From an uncultured Christensenellaceae bacterium (lineage in GTDB: Bacteria > Bacillota > Clostridia > Christensenellales > CAG-314), in assembly GCA_910587795.1 (NCBI GenBank), contig CAJUNH010000004.1:1-64000 (forward strand): a DNA stretch of 64,000 nucleotides. Direction: 5' to 3'. The translations under genes were made by a program, and so were the position numbers. Numbering within the stretch: the first letter of the stretch is position 1; the number at the start of each line of letters is the position of its first letter. The notes beneath the pieces were generated by a model that made no database searches, had not been told where the DNA came from, and saw only the letters and a list, made by a program, of their open reading frames with translations. Positions 9,093 through 18,048 of the stretch are shown here, piece by piece.

Positions 9093-11108
9093 ATGAAAAG
9101 TCTTTACAAGCTTACTGTTTTAATAGCGCTGATAATTTTGCTGTCGTTTACTTTTTCGTCTTTGCCCGCTTATGCCGACGGCGTTTTGCCGCGCAGCGTA
9201 AACGTGTACGAGTCTGCTCGCGGATACACCTTAACGTCGCTAAAAGACGACAGCGGAAAATATTTGGGATTAAGATTTTACGGACTTTATTTCGGTTCGA
9301 GCAATATTGCCGTACTTGCGGAAATATTCAGTTCTAATAATATAACTTTGGATTTTGCCATAAACGAGCAGGACGAAAAACTTACGCCGTCGCAGGCGGA
9401 CACTAAGCGCCGCATGATTGCGTTGGCAGATAAAATAGATGAATTAATAAAAGAAATCGACGCTGCGGCAAACACTCAGTACGACGGGCAGAATAAGAAG
9501 CCGACGTCGTATGTGTATCGGTACAATTCGGCAAAATACGGCGAAACGATAGAAGTAAACGAGCACATGTACAATATGCTCAATATAGCGCGGACTATGT
9601 ACGACTCCACAAACGGAGCGTTTAATCCCGCGGTTTACCGTTTGGTGGATTTGTGGGGATTTTCAAGCAGAATATACTCCAACGGCAATTTCGGTTTGCC
9701 GTACGACAGAGTAATTACCGGCGAGCAGTTTGTCAATAACGGATATCCTCTGCCCGATCAAAAGTACGTCGATGCGTTCAGCGCGTCCGCGTATACGGAT
9801 TTTTCCAACGACGCGGTAACTTTAAGCGCGGCGAACGGCAAGTATTTCGTTACAAAAAACGTATCTCCCGCAAAAGTGGACGGCGAAGAATACGAACAGT
9901 GGATAGACCTGGGCGGTATTGCAAAGGGATATGCGGTAGACGGCGTTAAGACTATGCTTACAAATTCGGGCATAGACAGATATTACGTAGACGCAGGCAC
10001 AAGCAGTCAGGCGATGGGACGCGATTTTACGGGAGATTATTTTAACCTGGGAATTACCGACCCGTTTGAATCGGGGCAAATTTTTAGAGTGCCTTTGTTA
10101 AGCGTAAAAGTTGCCGATTGCACCGTGTCCACAAGCGGACAGAATATACGCAAATACACCCATAACGGTGTGGAATATGCGCATATCATCGACGGCAATT
10201 TGGGTCGTCCCGCGCAAACGGGAGTCAAAGCGCTGTCTATTGTTGCTCCGCAAAGTTATCCGGCAAGCTACGGCGACTGTCTTACTACCGCTTTAACAGT
10301 AATGGGTCGCGACCGCATTGTGGAATTTATGAACGGCTATTTAAAAGATAAGGGCATAAAAATAGTGGTTTGTTATCAAACGGTAGACGGTCAGCAGCAG
10401 GTTTTGTCTAACTACAGCATAGACGAAATTACTGAGGGCGATACTTACGACAATTTTGCTTGGGCAATAAAAACAAACGATAACGGCGAATTTGTTTACG
10501 ATTTCGACGCAAAAGCACCCGTAAACAGCAAGGATTTTACTTGGCTTTTAATAACGTTGGGAGTAATAGTAATACTTGCCGTAGCTGCGGTAATTGTAAC
10601 GTATTTTGTAAAAGGCAAGGTAAACAAGACTGCGTCCAACGTGCTTAACGCCAAAAAGGATAAGCCCTTTAAAATAGGGGACGTAGGCGTTTACATTGCG
10701 GTTGTAATGTTGATTATAGTGCTGTTTATGGCATTTTTCGGCAAACAAGATGCAACGGACTTACAGGTTATAAAAGTGGTTGATTTTAGTAAATCCAGCG
10801 AGGGAGAACTGCTGTTTGTGTACAACGTAACCCGTAACGAATGGATTATATACGACGATAACAGTAACGGTTGGACTGTGGAAATTACCGAGGACGGTAA
10901 CTTGCTGAACGTCAAATTTACTAGAGAAATTGACGGCGAACGGCATTATAATCTAATGCAGGTAACTCGCGGCGCGGCGGTAAGCGTCAAAATGGCGGAT
11001 TCGCTATGCGGACGCAATAAGGAATGCGTGCGCAACTTCGGCGCGATAGACAAGCCTAACGGCACTATAGTTTGCAGTCCAAACCGATTAAAGGTAATCA
11101 GCGAATGA
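9093..11108 (+). CDS. FAD:protein FMN transferase (ApbE-like) fused to a NusG-II-like domain
   Basis: ATG 9093 was chosen because it gives a clean signal peptide (MKSLYK, then a hydrophobic core, ending near AYADG). The 671-residue product has an ApbE domain at roughly 80-440, with AFNPAVYRLVDLWGF, DLGGIAKGYAVDG, YVDAGTSSQ, AHIIDGNLGRPAQTG and GDCLTTAL. A transmembrane helix follows near 485-510 and a second near 545-560. The last 100 residues resemble NusG domain II, ending DSLCGRNKECVRNFGAID and IVCSPNRLKVI with the usual three cysteines. ApbE attaches FMN to secreted redox proteins. It overlaps the next gene by ATGA. The combination recalls FmnB and EetA/EetB of flavin-based extracellular electron transfer; that link is inference. 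Confidence 0.88.
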   Translation: MKSLYKLTVLIALIILLSFTFSSLPAYADGVLPRSVNVYESARGYTLTSLKDDSGKYLGLRFYGLYFGSSNIAVLAEIFSSNNITLDFAINEQDEKLTPSQADTKRRMIALADKIDELIKEIDAAANTQYDGQNKKPTSYVYRYNSAKYGETIEVNEHMYNMLNIARTMYDSTNGAFNPAVYRLVDLWGFSSRIYSNGNFGLPYDRVITGEQFVNNGYPLPDQKYVDAFSASAYTDFSNDAVTLSAANGKYFVTKNVSPAKVDGEEYEQWIDLGGIAKGYAVDGVKTMLTNSGIDRYYVDAGTSSQAMGRDFTGDYFNLGITDPFESGQIFRVPLLSVKVADCTVSTSGQNIRKYTHNGVEYAHIIDGNLGRPAQTGVKALSIVAPQSYPASYGDCLTTALTVMGRDRIVEFMNGYLKDKGIKIVVCYQTVDGQQQVLSNYSIDEITEGDTYDNFAWAIKTNDNGEFVYDFDAKAPVNSKDFTWLLITLGVIVILAVAAVIVTYFVKGKVNKTASNVLNAKKDKPFKIGDVGVYIAVVMLIIVLFMAFFGKQDATDLQVIKVVDFSKSSEGELLFVYNVTRNEWIIYDDNSNGWTVEITEDGNLLNVKFTREIDGERHYNLMQVTRGAAVSVKMADSLCGRNKECVRNFGAIDKPNGTIVCSPNRLKVISE

Positions 11109-11812
11109 AAACAAGACAAGGCAAAACTAAATATTTCGGCGCAAAGCGTTTGGCAACGCTATCGGTGCTTACAGCAATGGGGCTAATAATGTTTATGGTG
11201 GAAAGTCTGTTTCCTCCGCTTTTTCTGCCGGGAGCGAAAATGGGCTTATCCAATATATTTTCTATGCTTGCGCTGTATCTGTTGGGGCCTGTAGAGGCGT
11301 TTGTGCTAATTGTCGTGCGTACGGTTTTGGGCAGTATGTTTACGGGCAATATGTCCACGCTGATGTACAGTCTTACCGCGGGCATAGTAAGCGTGGTGGT
11401 GTCGTCTGTTTTGGTGGAATTTGTCTACCCCCGCGTAAGTATAGTGGCGGTGTCCATTGTATCTGCCGTTATGCACAACTTAACGCAAAACGTTGTTTTT
11501 TGTTTGGTAAGCAATACTCCGCAGATGTTTTCGTATATGCCGTGGCTTGCGCTTTTAGGGGTGCTTGCGGGAATAATCGTAGGGTTTGCGGTCTGGTTTA
11601 TTTTAAAAATGGTGCCTACGCGGACGTTTGCGTCTATACTTAATTTGGACGTTGCGCCTTTAAATAATCGGGATACGGAAATCTCCTCTAACAAAAAAGA
11701 AACCGAGTTTTTGCCCGATGCGGCCGAAGGAAAAATCGAAACACCCGACGTTAAAGCCGATACAGATACAGACGTAACGGAGAGTAGTGCTGCTGACGCC
11801 GACGGCAGATAA
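11105..11812 (+). CDS. Gx transporter-family (heptaprenyl diphosphate synthase component I-like) membrane protein
   Basis: ATG 11105 overlaps the stop of the ApbE fusion gene as ATGA, giving 235 residues. About five transmembrane helices occupy residues 15-175, with the family stretches LFLPGAKMGLSNIFSMLALYLLGP, AVMHNLTQN and VRTVLGSMFTGN present in order. The C-terminal 45 residues are acidic and variable. Members are encoded with NusG-II proteins and polyprenyl synthases, and an EetB-like role in electron transfer to quinones or flavins has been proposed for the family. Coupling to the upstream gene suggests one membrane redox unit. Confidence 0.82.
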   Translation: MKTRQGKTKYFGAKRLATLSVLTAMGLIMFMVESLFPPLFLPGAKMGLSNIFSMLALYLLGPVEAFVLIVVRTVLGSMFTGNMSTLMYSLTAGIVSVVVSSVLVEFVYPRVSIVAVSIVSAVMHNLTQNVVFCLVSNTPQMFSYMPWLALLGVLAGIIVGFAVWFILKMVPTRTFASILNLDVAPLNNRDTEISSNKKETEFLPDAAEGKIETPDVKADTDTDVTESSAADADGR

Positions 11813-11917
11813 CATAAAAGTTGTTTGTTGTTTGTAAATTTTAACGGTTTTTTTCGCTATGCTCAGTAAAACAATACGTACGGTCAAAAACAAATAAATT
11901 GTAAACAATATTAAATT

Positions 11918-12739
11918 ATGAAAAATATTTTGATTTTTAACGATATTTCGGGTATAGGCAACTGTTCTATGTCGGCAAATCTGCCCGTGTTTACTAAACT
12001 GGGACATTACTGTATGCCGATTGTAACGGGGTGTTATTCCTGCCAAACGGGATTTGCTAATTTTATGTCCATGCCCAATCCCAACGCAGTGGAGTTTGCG
12101 CGCCGAATTTGCGCAAACAAAATGCCCGACGCTTTTTATGTGGGGTTTAGTAACGATACTTGCACGTTAAAGGGCGCGGCAGAGGTTGTACGCGACGTCT
12201 TGGCAGAGGGCACGTATTTGTTCGTCGATCCCATTATGGGCGACAACGGCAAACTGTACCCCGTATTCGACGGCGGTTATGTTCGCGTGATGAAGTCGCT
12301 TGTGTCGCAAGCGGATTGTATATCTCCTAATCTTACCGAGGCTTGTTTGTTGTGCGACGTCGATTACTGCGAACTGACTCGGCATAAAGACGAGGACGGT
12401 TATCTAAATTTGTGTAGGGAAACCTTTTCTTCGTTGCTATCGAAAACAGACGCAAAAACGGCTGTTATTACGGGCATATCCCAAACGGAGAAAATAAGCA
12501 ATCTTATTTTTGACGGCGAAGGTGTTTCGGTTGTTACAACTCAGCGGGTAGACGTGGACTTTTCGGGTACGGGCGACGTGTTCAGCTCGGTTTTGCTGGG
12601 CAAGTTGTTAAACGGCGCAAGTCTTGCGCAAGCCTGCAAAACAGCCGCCGATTTCGTTTCCAAAGCCGCGGTCCTGACCGAACGCACCGACAGACGTTTC
12701 GGCGTTGATTTTTGCAAAACGTTGGACTTGCTTAAATGA
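11918..12739 (+). CDS. Pyridoxine/pyridoxamine kinase
   Basis: The 273-residue ribokinase-fold protein begins MKNILIFNDISGIGNCSM, which is typical of clostridial pyridoxamine kinases. It has FVDPIMGDNGKLY in the middle and the catalytic anion-hole motif DFSGTGDVFSS near the C-terminus, with the Asp base. It phosphorylates B6 vitamers with ATP in the cytosol for PLP salvage. No strong Shine-Dalgarno precedes the ATG. It stands alone. Confidence 0.92.
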   Translation: MKNILIFNDISGIGNCSMSANLPVFTKLGHYCMPIVTGCYSCQTGFANFMSMPNPNAVEFARRICANKMPDAFYVGFSNDTCTLKGAAEVVRDVLAEGTYLFVDPIMGDNGKLYPVFDGGYVRVMKSLVSQADCISPNLTEACLLCDVDYCELTRHKDEDGYLNLCRETFSSLLSKTDAKTAVITGISQTEKISNLIFDGEGVSVVTTQRVDVDFSGTGDVFSSVLLGKLLNGASLAQACKTAADFVSKAAVLTERTDRRFGVDFCKTLDLLK

Positions 12740-12829
12740 TTTTTTAATTAAAGCATAATGCGACACTATAAATAAAAAAGCTTAACAGCGATTTTTACTG
12801 AGGCTATTACATAATATTACGGATAATTA

Positions 12830-13366
12830 ATGGAAGTTATATATAGAGAATTAGTGTATACGGAGTTGGATTTAAATTTGTTTTCCGCGTTTGTTAGAAA
12901 ACAGGTTGTTACCGATTGTTGGCGGAAAACGGACGGACGGTGGAAAATAAAAAGCGCTCCGTTTATAGACGATTGGGACGAAAACGATTACAACTTTTTG
13001 ATTAAAAGTTTAAAAAGTACGATTAAAAACAACGGCGCGGTTTACGGCGCGTTTATTAACGGAATGCTTAAAGGATTTGCCTCTGTCGAGGGCAAGTTGT
13101 TCGGTACAAAAAATCGGTATATAGATTTAACGCATATTTATGTTTCGAAAGATGTGCGCGGACGGGGTATCGGCAAAAAACTGTTTGAACTCGCAAAAGA
13201 ACGCGCAAAAAAATCAGGCGCGGAAAAACTTTATATATCGGCGCATTCGGCAGTGGAAACGCAGGCATTTTATAACGCTATGGGTTGCGCCGAAGCGTTG
13301 GAATACAGTAAATTTCATACTCAAAAAGAACCTTTTGACTGTCAGCTGGAATGTATTCTGTATTGA
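12830..13366 (+). CDS. GNAT-family N-acetyltransferase
   Basis: The 178-residue protein has the acetyl-CoA binding motif DVRGRGIGKKLFELAKERAK (V-x-x-x-x-R-G-x-G) at about 105-124, followed by SGAEKLYISAHSA and QAFYNAMGC. These are motifs A and B of GNAT enzymes. The substrate cannot be told. It ends shortly before a bidirectional terminator shared with the convergent flavin-binding gene. Confidence 0.88.
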   Translation: MEVIYRELVYTELDLNLFSAFVRKQVVTDCWRKTDGRWKIKSAPFIDDWDENDYNFLIKSLKSTIKNNGAVYGAFINGMLKGFASVEGKLFGTKNRYIDLTHIYVSKDVRGRGIGKKLFELAKERAKKSGAEKLYISAHSAVETQAFYNAMGCAEALEYSKFHTQKEPFDCQLECILY

Positions 13367-13408
13367 TGTACATAAAAAAATAATTAAATTACGTTTTTTG
13401 ATAAACAT

Positions 13409-13433
13409 AAGTCCGCCCATTAGAGGCGGACTT
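13409..13433. terminator. Bidirectional rho-independent terminator
   Basis: AAGTCCGCC and GGCGGACTT form a perfect 9-bp stem with a 7-base loop, followed by TTTAG. It lies between the acetyltransferase gene (plus) and the flavin-binding gene (minus). Confidence 0.88.
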
Positions 13434-13462
13434 TTAGTTATAATATTTTTATGGACATTAGC

Positions 13463-13882
13463 TTAAATATCACACCAGTCGGTCTTTAAGTCTTTGTAAA
13501 CTCTGCATTTACAGGCGGTAAACTTTAATACGCAATAGTCGGGGTCTGTTTTTCCTTGTTTATAAAAGATTGTGTCGCCCGTACGCCAAAGCTCGTTTTT
13601 AACGTTTTGATCCGTTAAAACACACATTGTTCCCACAAGCATAACGCCCGTATAGCTGAACAATCCCCGTTTGTAAAAATATATGCACGCGTTTGAGTTC
13701 GAGCGGTATTGTTCAACTCTTACGGACGAGGTATTAGTGGAAAAATAGAAATCGTTTCCTTGTATTTTCCGCGGTGCAAGCATGGCTTTTGTGTTAGGAA
13801 ATCCGTTTTCGTCAACAGATGAGATTAGAGCGGTTTTTTGTTTTTTAATAAATTTAAATACTTGCTGTTTCGTCATATGCAT
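13463..13882 (-). CDS. Pyridoxamine 5'-phosphate oxidase-family FMN-binding protein
   Basis: The family's split-barrel fold is suggested by FIKKQKTALISSVDENGFPNTKAM near the start, NDFYFSTNTSSVRVEQYRSN, and CIYFYKRG. The product is about 139 residues, normal for general-stress or PNPOx-like flavoproteins, not the full B6 oxidase. GTG 13885, ATG 13882 and ATG 13876 are possible starts; 13882 is used. It starts 12 bp after the MFS transporter's stop, so the two form an operon. The substrate is unknown. Confidence 0.85.
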   Translation of the reverse strand: MHMTKQQVFKFIKKQKTALISSVDENGFPNTKAMLAPRKIQGNDFYFSTNTSSVRVEQYRSNSNACIYFYKRGLFSYTGVMLVGTMCVLTDQNVKNELWRTGDTIFYKQGKTDPDYCVLKFTACKCRVYKDLKTDWCDI

Positions 13883-13894
13883 CACCGTTGTTTT

Positions 13895-15679
13895 CTAATC
13901 GTCGCCTCCGCTTAGCATCTCCAACTTGCTTTTAGGTTGTTCGGGTTTGCTGTCGCCGTGTTTTGTAAACAGCATTGTTACAAACGATGCTGCAACAAAC
14001 AAAGCTGCGTAGGGGAATAATATTCTCATCGTTCCAAACGCGTCCATTAACGCGCCGGACAGTATAGGCGTTACAACCTGCGCCGCCATACTTGCGGTGT
14101 AATAGTAGCCGGTATATTTTCCTATGTCGTTGCCTGTGGCAAGCTCTACAACCATAGGAAAACTGTTTACATTTATCGTTGCCCAGGCAATGCCCGCCAA
14201 GGCAAACAAAATCGTCATAAGCCATGCCGGACTTGTGCTTGTAATAAATATCGCCCCGCAAAACGCTGCGGTCAACATTGCTACGCCTATTAAAATCGTC
14301 TTTTTACGTCCCAGCTTACTAGATACGATTCCTACTGGTATATACGAAACTATTGCCGCGGCTTGTGCGATAATAAGTGTGGAATTGTAGTCCATATGCA
14401 GTACGTTTAACGCATACACGCTGTATTTGCTGGTAATTGCGTTGTAACCTATAAACCACAATGCCACGCTCGCGAGTATCAGTATCATCGAACGTAATTT
14501 GTCCTTAGGCATCTTGGTCTTTGCGGCAGCGATGTCTTTGCCGTCGGGTTTGGCTGTCTGTTCGGTTTGTGCTTCGGAGTCTGCGTCCGTAGCCTGATCG
14601 GCTATCGGTTTAACGGCTTCGTTTTCCGTATCCAACTCCGCTTGTCTGTCCAGCATTTCCGCATGCCATTTCTTTTCCTTTACGGTAAAGACGAACACAA
14701 CCAAAGCTATTGCCATTATGCCGCATACTGCCGATATAAAGTAGGTGTAGCTCATCATCTGGTTTTTAACTTGCCCCGTGCCGAATATCATTCCTAAGCC
14801 TAATACTATTATACCTCCTGCCGCGCCCATAAGATTTATTATAGCGTTTGCTTTGCTGCGCAGCGGTTTTACGGTCACGTCGGGCATTAGCGCAACGGCG
14901 GGCGAACGGAATACCGCCATGGAAATTAACGTCATTAACAATACGATAATAAAAATTACTATCAAGTAGACGTTGCTTTTGCTTACCTCTTTTGCATATT
15001 TTGCTTCTGCCGACGACACTACCGAGGAATAGGCGTTTATTCTGCGCGCGCCCGATTCCAGCTCGCTTCCGTCGGCATAAGTGTATGTTATTTTGCCGTC
15101 CTCGCCTTTATGCGTTATGCAGGCTTTGTACTGCGCGTCGGTACTGTATACGTAGTAGCTGTCGTAGTCCAACCCTGTATACCAGGCTTCCGTTTTAGAT
15201 TTTTCTTCTTCCGTTAAGTCGGCAAAGTCTTTGTTGTACAATATATTGGCGGCGTAATCCTTTACGGTGTATTCCTTATCTACGCCGTTGTTGGTTATGC
15301 TTTGATATTCTTTGTTTTCCACTGTATAGTTTTGCGACCAGTACAGCTGCGCATTATCCTCGCCTAACTTTTTAAGCTGAGCATTGTCCGCAAACGACAA
15401 GCCCATAAAGCAAACAATAGCGCAGACAGTGCCTATTACGATAAACGGCGTGCGTTTGCCGAAACGCGTATTTGTTTTGTCGGACAGCGCGCCGAAAAGC
15501 GGCAGCATAAACAGCGCCAATATGTTGTCCAGCGACATAATAACGCCCGACCAAGTTTGGTCTAGACCGAATTTGTTGGTTAGCATAAGCGGCACCAGCG
15601 TGTCGTAGGCTTGCCAAAATACCGAAATAAGAAAGAATGCAAAACCTACAAGGAATGTACGTTTGTAATTGAGCTTCAT
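13895..15679 (-). CDS. MFS/GPH-like sugar:cation symporter with a large extracytoplasmic insertion
   Basis: The 594-residue protein has about 12 transmembrane helices. It starts with FLISVFWQAYDTLVPLML and the loop GALSDKTNTRFGKRTPFI, the SLC45/GPH-like signature between TM2 and TM3. A 130-residue hydrophilic stretch (about 95-230), rich in Tyr, Glu and Lys, interrupts helices 3 and 4, and an acidic Gln/Ala-rich cytoplasmic loop lies near 340-400. A sugar or glycoside cargo is likely but not certain. It is co-transcribed with the flavin-binding protein downstream and divergent from the solute-binding protein. Confidence 0.85.
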   Translation of the reverse strand: MKLNYKRTFLVGFAFFLISVFWQAYDTLVPLMLTNKFGLDQTWSGVIMSLDNILALFMLPLFGALSDKTNTRFGKRTPFIVIGTVCAIVCFMGLSFADNAQLKKLGEDNAQLYWSQNYTVENKEYQSITNNGVDKEYTVKDYAANILYNKDFADLTEEEKSKTEAWYTGLDYDSYYVYSTDAQYKACITHKGEDGKITYTYADGSELESGARRINAYSSVVSSAEAKYAKEVSKSNVYLIVIFIIVLLMTLISMAVFRSPAVALMPDVTVKPLRSKANAIINLMGAAGGIIVLGLGMIFGTGQVKNQMMSYTYFISAVCGIMAIALVVFVFTVKEKKWHAEMLDRQAELDTENEAVKPIADQATDADSEAQTEQTAKPDGKDIAAAKTKMPKDKLRSMILILASVALWFIGYNAITSKYSVYALNVLHMDYNSTLIIAQAAAIVSYIPVGIVSSKLGRKKTILIGVAMLTAAFCGAIFITSTSPAWLMTILFALAGIAWATINVNSFPMVVELATGNDIGKYTGYYYTASMAAQVVTPILSGALMDAFGTMRILFPYAALFVAASFVTMLFTKHGDSKPEQPKSKLEMLSGGDD

Positions 15680-15956
15680 AAGTTTTTTTCCTTGTGTTTA
15701 GTACGGGATTTAATGTCTTGCGCAGAAATTGAAATACTGTCTTAAATATTATATAAAAAATGATGTAAAAAGTAAATACCCAAGTTGTTCATTTTTGTTT
15801 GTACGGTTATTTAAAATATCTTCACAAAAGCCGTTAATTATTGTTACTTTGCTTCTTTATCTTTTCACCGCAATATGTCAAATTTTTCCGCAAAAAATAT
15901 GTTTAAAGCCTAATTTCCAAACATATGCTAGGATATATCTTTTTTTGAGGTGTACC

Positions 15957-17102
15957 ATGTCTAAAATTAAAGTGGTTAAAGAAAAAAAAACTAAGCGTTC
16001 TAAGCGCGGGCAATCTAACGTAACAAGCAAAACGCGTAAATTACCTAAGTTTGCCATAACGGCGGTTGCAGCAGTTGTCGTAGCCGCCGTCGCTTTAATT
16101 TGGGCGCTGCCTAATTTACCGCTTAGACCGTCCGCGCATCCGCAGGACGGATATAAGGGGGTAATAGAACTGTGGAACGTAGAATCGTTTGAAGGCGGTT
16201 CGGGCAGCAGATCGTCCTGGCTTACGGGCAGATCTGCAAAATTCGAGGCTAAGCACAGCGGTTTGTTCGTGCACGTAACAACTTTAACCGATGCGGAACT
16301 TACGCAGAAAATTGCCGACGGGCAGACGTTCGATATAATCTGTTTCAGCCGCGGTTCGGGCGATGCAGTAAAAGAAATGCTTGCGCCGATAGACGCGGAC
16401 ACTTCTGCCGTTAGAGATAATATGCTGCTTGCGGGACAAATCGGCGGCAAGCAGTATGCAGTCCCTCTGTATGCGGGGGCGTACTGTCTGTTTGCAAGGC
16501 AGTCTCAGCTTGTGCAGGACGATTTGCTCTCTAAGGCGCTTACGCAGACGTACACGCGCAAAATCGGCAAAAATACTATAGAACTTTCTCCTATGGTTTG
16601 CGGTTTTACTCCATATAACAGTCCGTTAACGGCTTTGGCAATGTCCGGCGGCAAGGGCAACGCGTCCTCTATTGCGGAAAACGTAACGCAATATCAGGCG
16701 TACGAAAAGTTTGTTTCCAACAAAAGCTCCGTAACGTTACTGGGTACTCAAAGAGATTTGTTTAGACTTAATCAGCGCGAAGAAAACGGGAAAATAGAAG
16801 AGTTGGGCTTTTATCCGCTTGCGGGATATACCGATTTGGTTCAGTTTGTCGGAGTGTCCTCTTCCTGCGGAGAAAAATTTTCCGCCTGCGAGGAGTATAT
16901 AAGCTATTTGCTCTCTGCCGAAGCGCAGCAAACGTTGGTCAATTTATCTTTGTTCAGCGTGTTGGATACCGCTTTATATACCGACAGGCGTTATTCCGCA
17001 TTGGAAACGGGTTTGGCGCAGGCGTTTGTACCTAACGCGTTTGTCGACGCGGAAATAATAGCCGGTCAGCGGCAAACGGCAAAGTCTACGCTTGCTATGT
17101 AA
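15957..17102 (+). CDS. Membrane-anchored extracellular solute-binding protein
   Basis: ATG 15957 has TTTTTGAGGTGTACC upstream; the longer open frame to 15729 lacks a start signal. The 381-residue product has a very basic 30-residue N-terminus, one transmembrane anchor (about 33-52), then a periplasmic-binding-protein-like domain with IELWNVESFEGGSGSR, GQTFDIICFSRGSGD, IGGKQYAVPLYAGAYCLF and AEQ-type C-terminal helices. This matches family 1 (sugar) binding proteins. No lipobox is present, so it is held by the helix. No permease or ATPase gene is nearby. Its stop lies about 37 bp before the probable murB start. Confidence 0.8.
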   Translation: MSKIKVVKEKKTKRSKRGQSNVTSKTRKLPKFAITAVAAVVVAAVALIWALPNLPLRPSAHPQDGYKGVIELWNVESFEGGSGSRSSWLTGRSAKFEAKHSGLFVHVTTLTDAELTQKIADGQTFDIICFSRGSGDAVKEMLAPIDADTSAVRDNMLLAGQIGGKQYAVPLYAGAYCLFARQSQLVQDDLLSKALTQTYTRKIGKNTIELSPMVCGFTPYNSPLTALAMSGGKGNASSIAENVTQYQAYEKFVSNKSSVTLLGTQRDLFRLNQREENGKIEELGFYPLAGYTDLVQFVGVSSSCGEKFSACEEYISYLLSAEAQQTLVNLSLFSVLDTALYTDRRYSALETGLAQAFVPNAFVDAEIIAGQRQTAKSTLAM

Positions 17103-17139
17103 AATGGATACAAAAACGCTTTGTAATTTGGTGTCAATA

Positions 17140-18048
17140 ATGAAAAAAAAATTGATACCTACTTCTAAAAATAAGGCTTTTTCTCAGTTGACAACTTTGG
17201 GTGTCGGGGGTAAAATCAAATTAGTAATTTACCCTCCCACAATACGCAAATTTGCCTTTGCCGTCAAAACTCTGAAAAGCCTGAATTTGCAGTATGTAAT
17301 TTTGGGCAAGGGTAGCAATATACTTGCCGCAGACGGCGATTTTGACGGAGTGGCGGTATCCACGCAAAAGTTAAACCGCGTTAAAATCAGGGGATGCAAC
17401 GTTACTGCTTATGCGGGGACGTCAACAATATATCTTGCTAAGCTGCTACAACAGAGCGGTCTTGGCGGAGGGGAATTTATGGCATGTCTGCCCGCAAGCG
17501 TAGGGGGAGCAACGGTATGTAATGCGGGCTGTTTTTCGCAGGACATGCGTTCGGTAATAAAGCGCGTCACTGTGCTGTATAAGGGACGGATATGCCGTTT
17601 AAACGCCGAAGACTGCGGCTTTGACAAACGAACCAGTATTTTTAAAAACAGCGATAAATACGCGGTGCTGTCCGTTTCTTTTAGATTTTGCAAAACAACA
17701 CCTTGCGATATAGCGGATAAAATTTCCGATATTAAGGCGAAAAAATTTGCTTCGCAGCCGTTAAATTACCGCTCGGCTGGGTGCGTGCTGTATCACGACA
17801 AAGTAGCGGTGTCGCGTTTGATAGACGAAGCGGGGCTTAAAGGTTACACCGTAGGTGGGGCAAAAATTTCCGAAAAACACGCGGGGTTTGTCGTTAACGT
17901 TGACAAAGCGTGCTCCAAAGATATATACTTAATAATACGGCATATTATCCAAACGCTTAAATTCCGTTACGGAGTGACGGCAAAAGTGGAAGTTTGCTTA
18001 ATAAACTTTACAAAGGACGAGCAGAATGACCTTTTCGCAGGGAGTTAA
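17140..18048 (+). CDS. murB: UDP-N-acetylenolpyruvoylglucosamine reductase
   Basis: MurB reduces UDP-GlcNAc-enolpyruvate to UDP-MurNAc with NADPH and FAD. The protein has TTLGVGGK, VILGKGSNILAADGDFDG, the FAD-binding GGGEFMACLPASVGGATVCNAGC, and the substrate stretch NYRSAGCVL. The proton-donor position after SAG is Cys instead of the Ser of E. coli. The C-terminus has HAGFVVN and VEVCL. ATG 17140 gives 302 residues and a normal N-terminus; ATG 17104 is an alternative. The last 23 bases overlap whiA. Confidence 0.93.
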   Translation: MKKKLIPTSKNKAFSQLTTLGVGGKIKLVIYPPTIRKFAFAVKTLKSLNLQYVILGKGSNILAADGDFDGVAVSTQKLNRVKIRGCNVTAYAGTSTIYLAKLLQQSGLGGGEFMACLPASVGGATVCNAGCFSQDMRSVIKRVTVLYKGRICRLNAEDCGFDKRTSIFKNSDKYAVLSVSFRFCKTTPCDIADKISDIKAKKFASQPLNYRSAGCVLYHDKVAVSRLIDEAGLKGYTVGGAKISEKHAGFVVNVDKACSKDIYLIIRHIIQTLKFRYGVTAKVEVCLINFTKDEQNDLFAGS

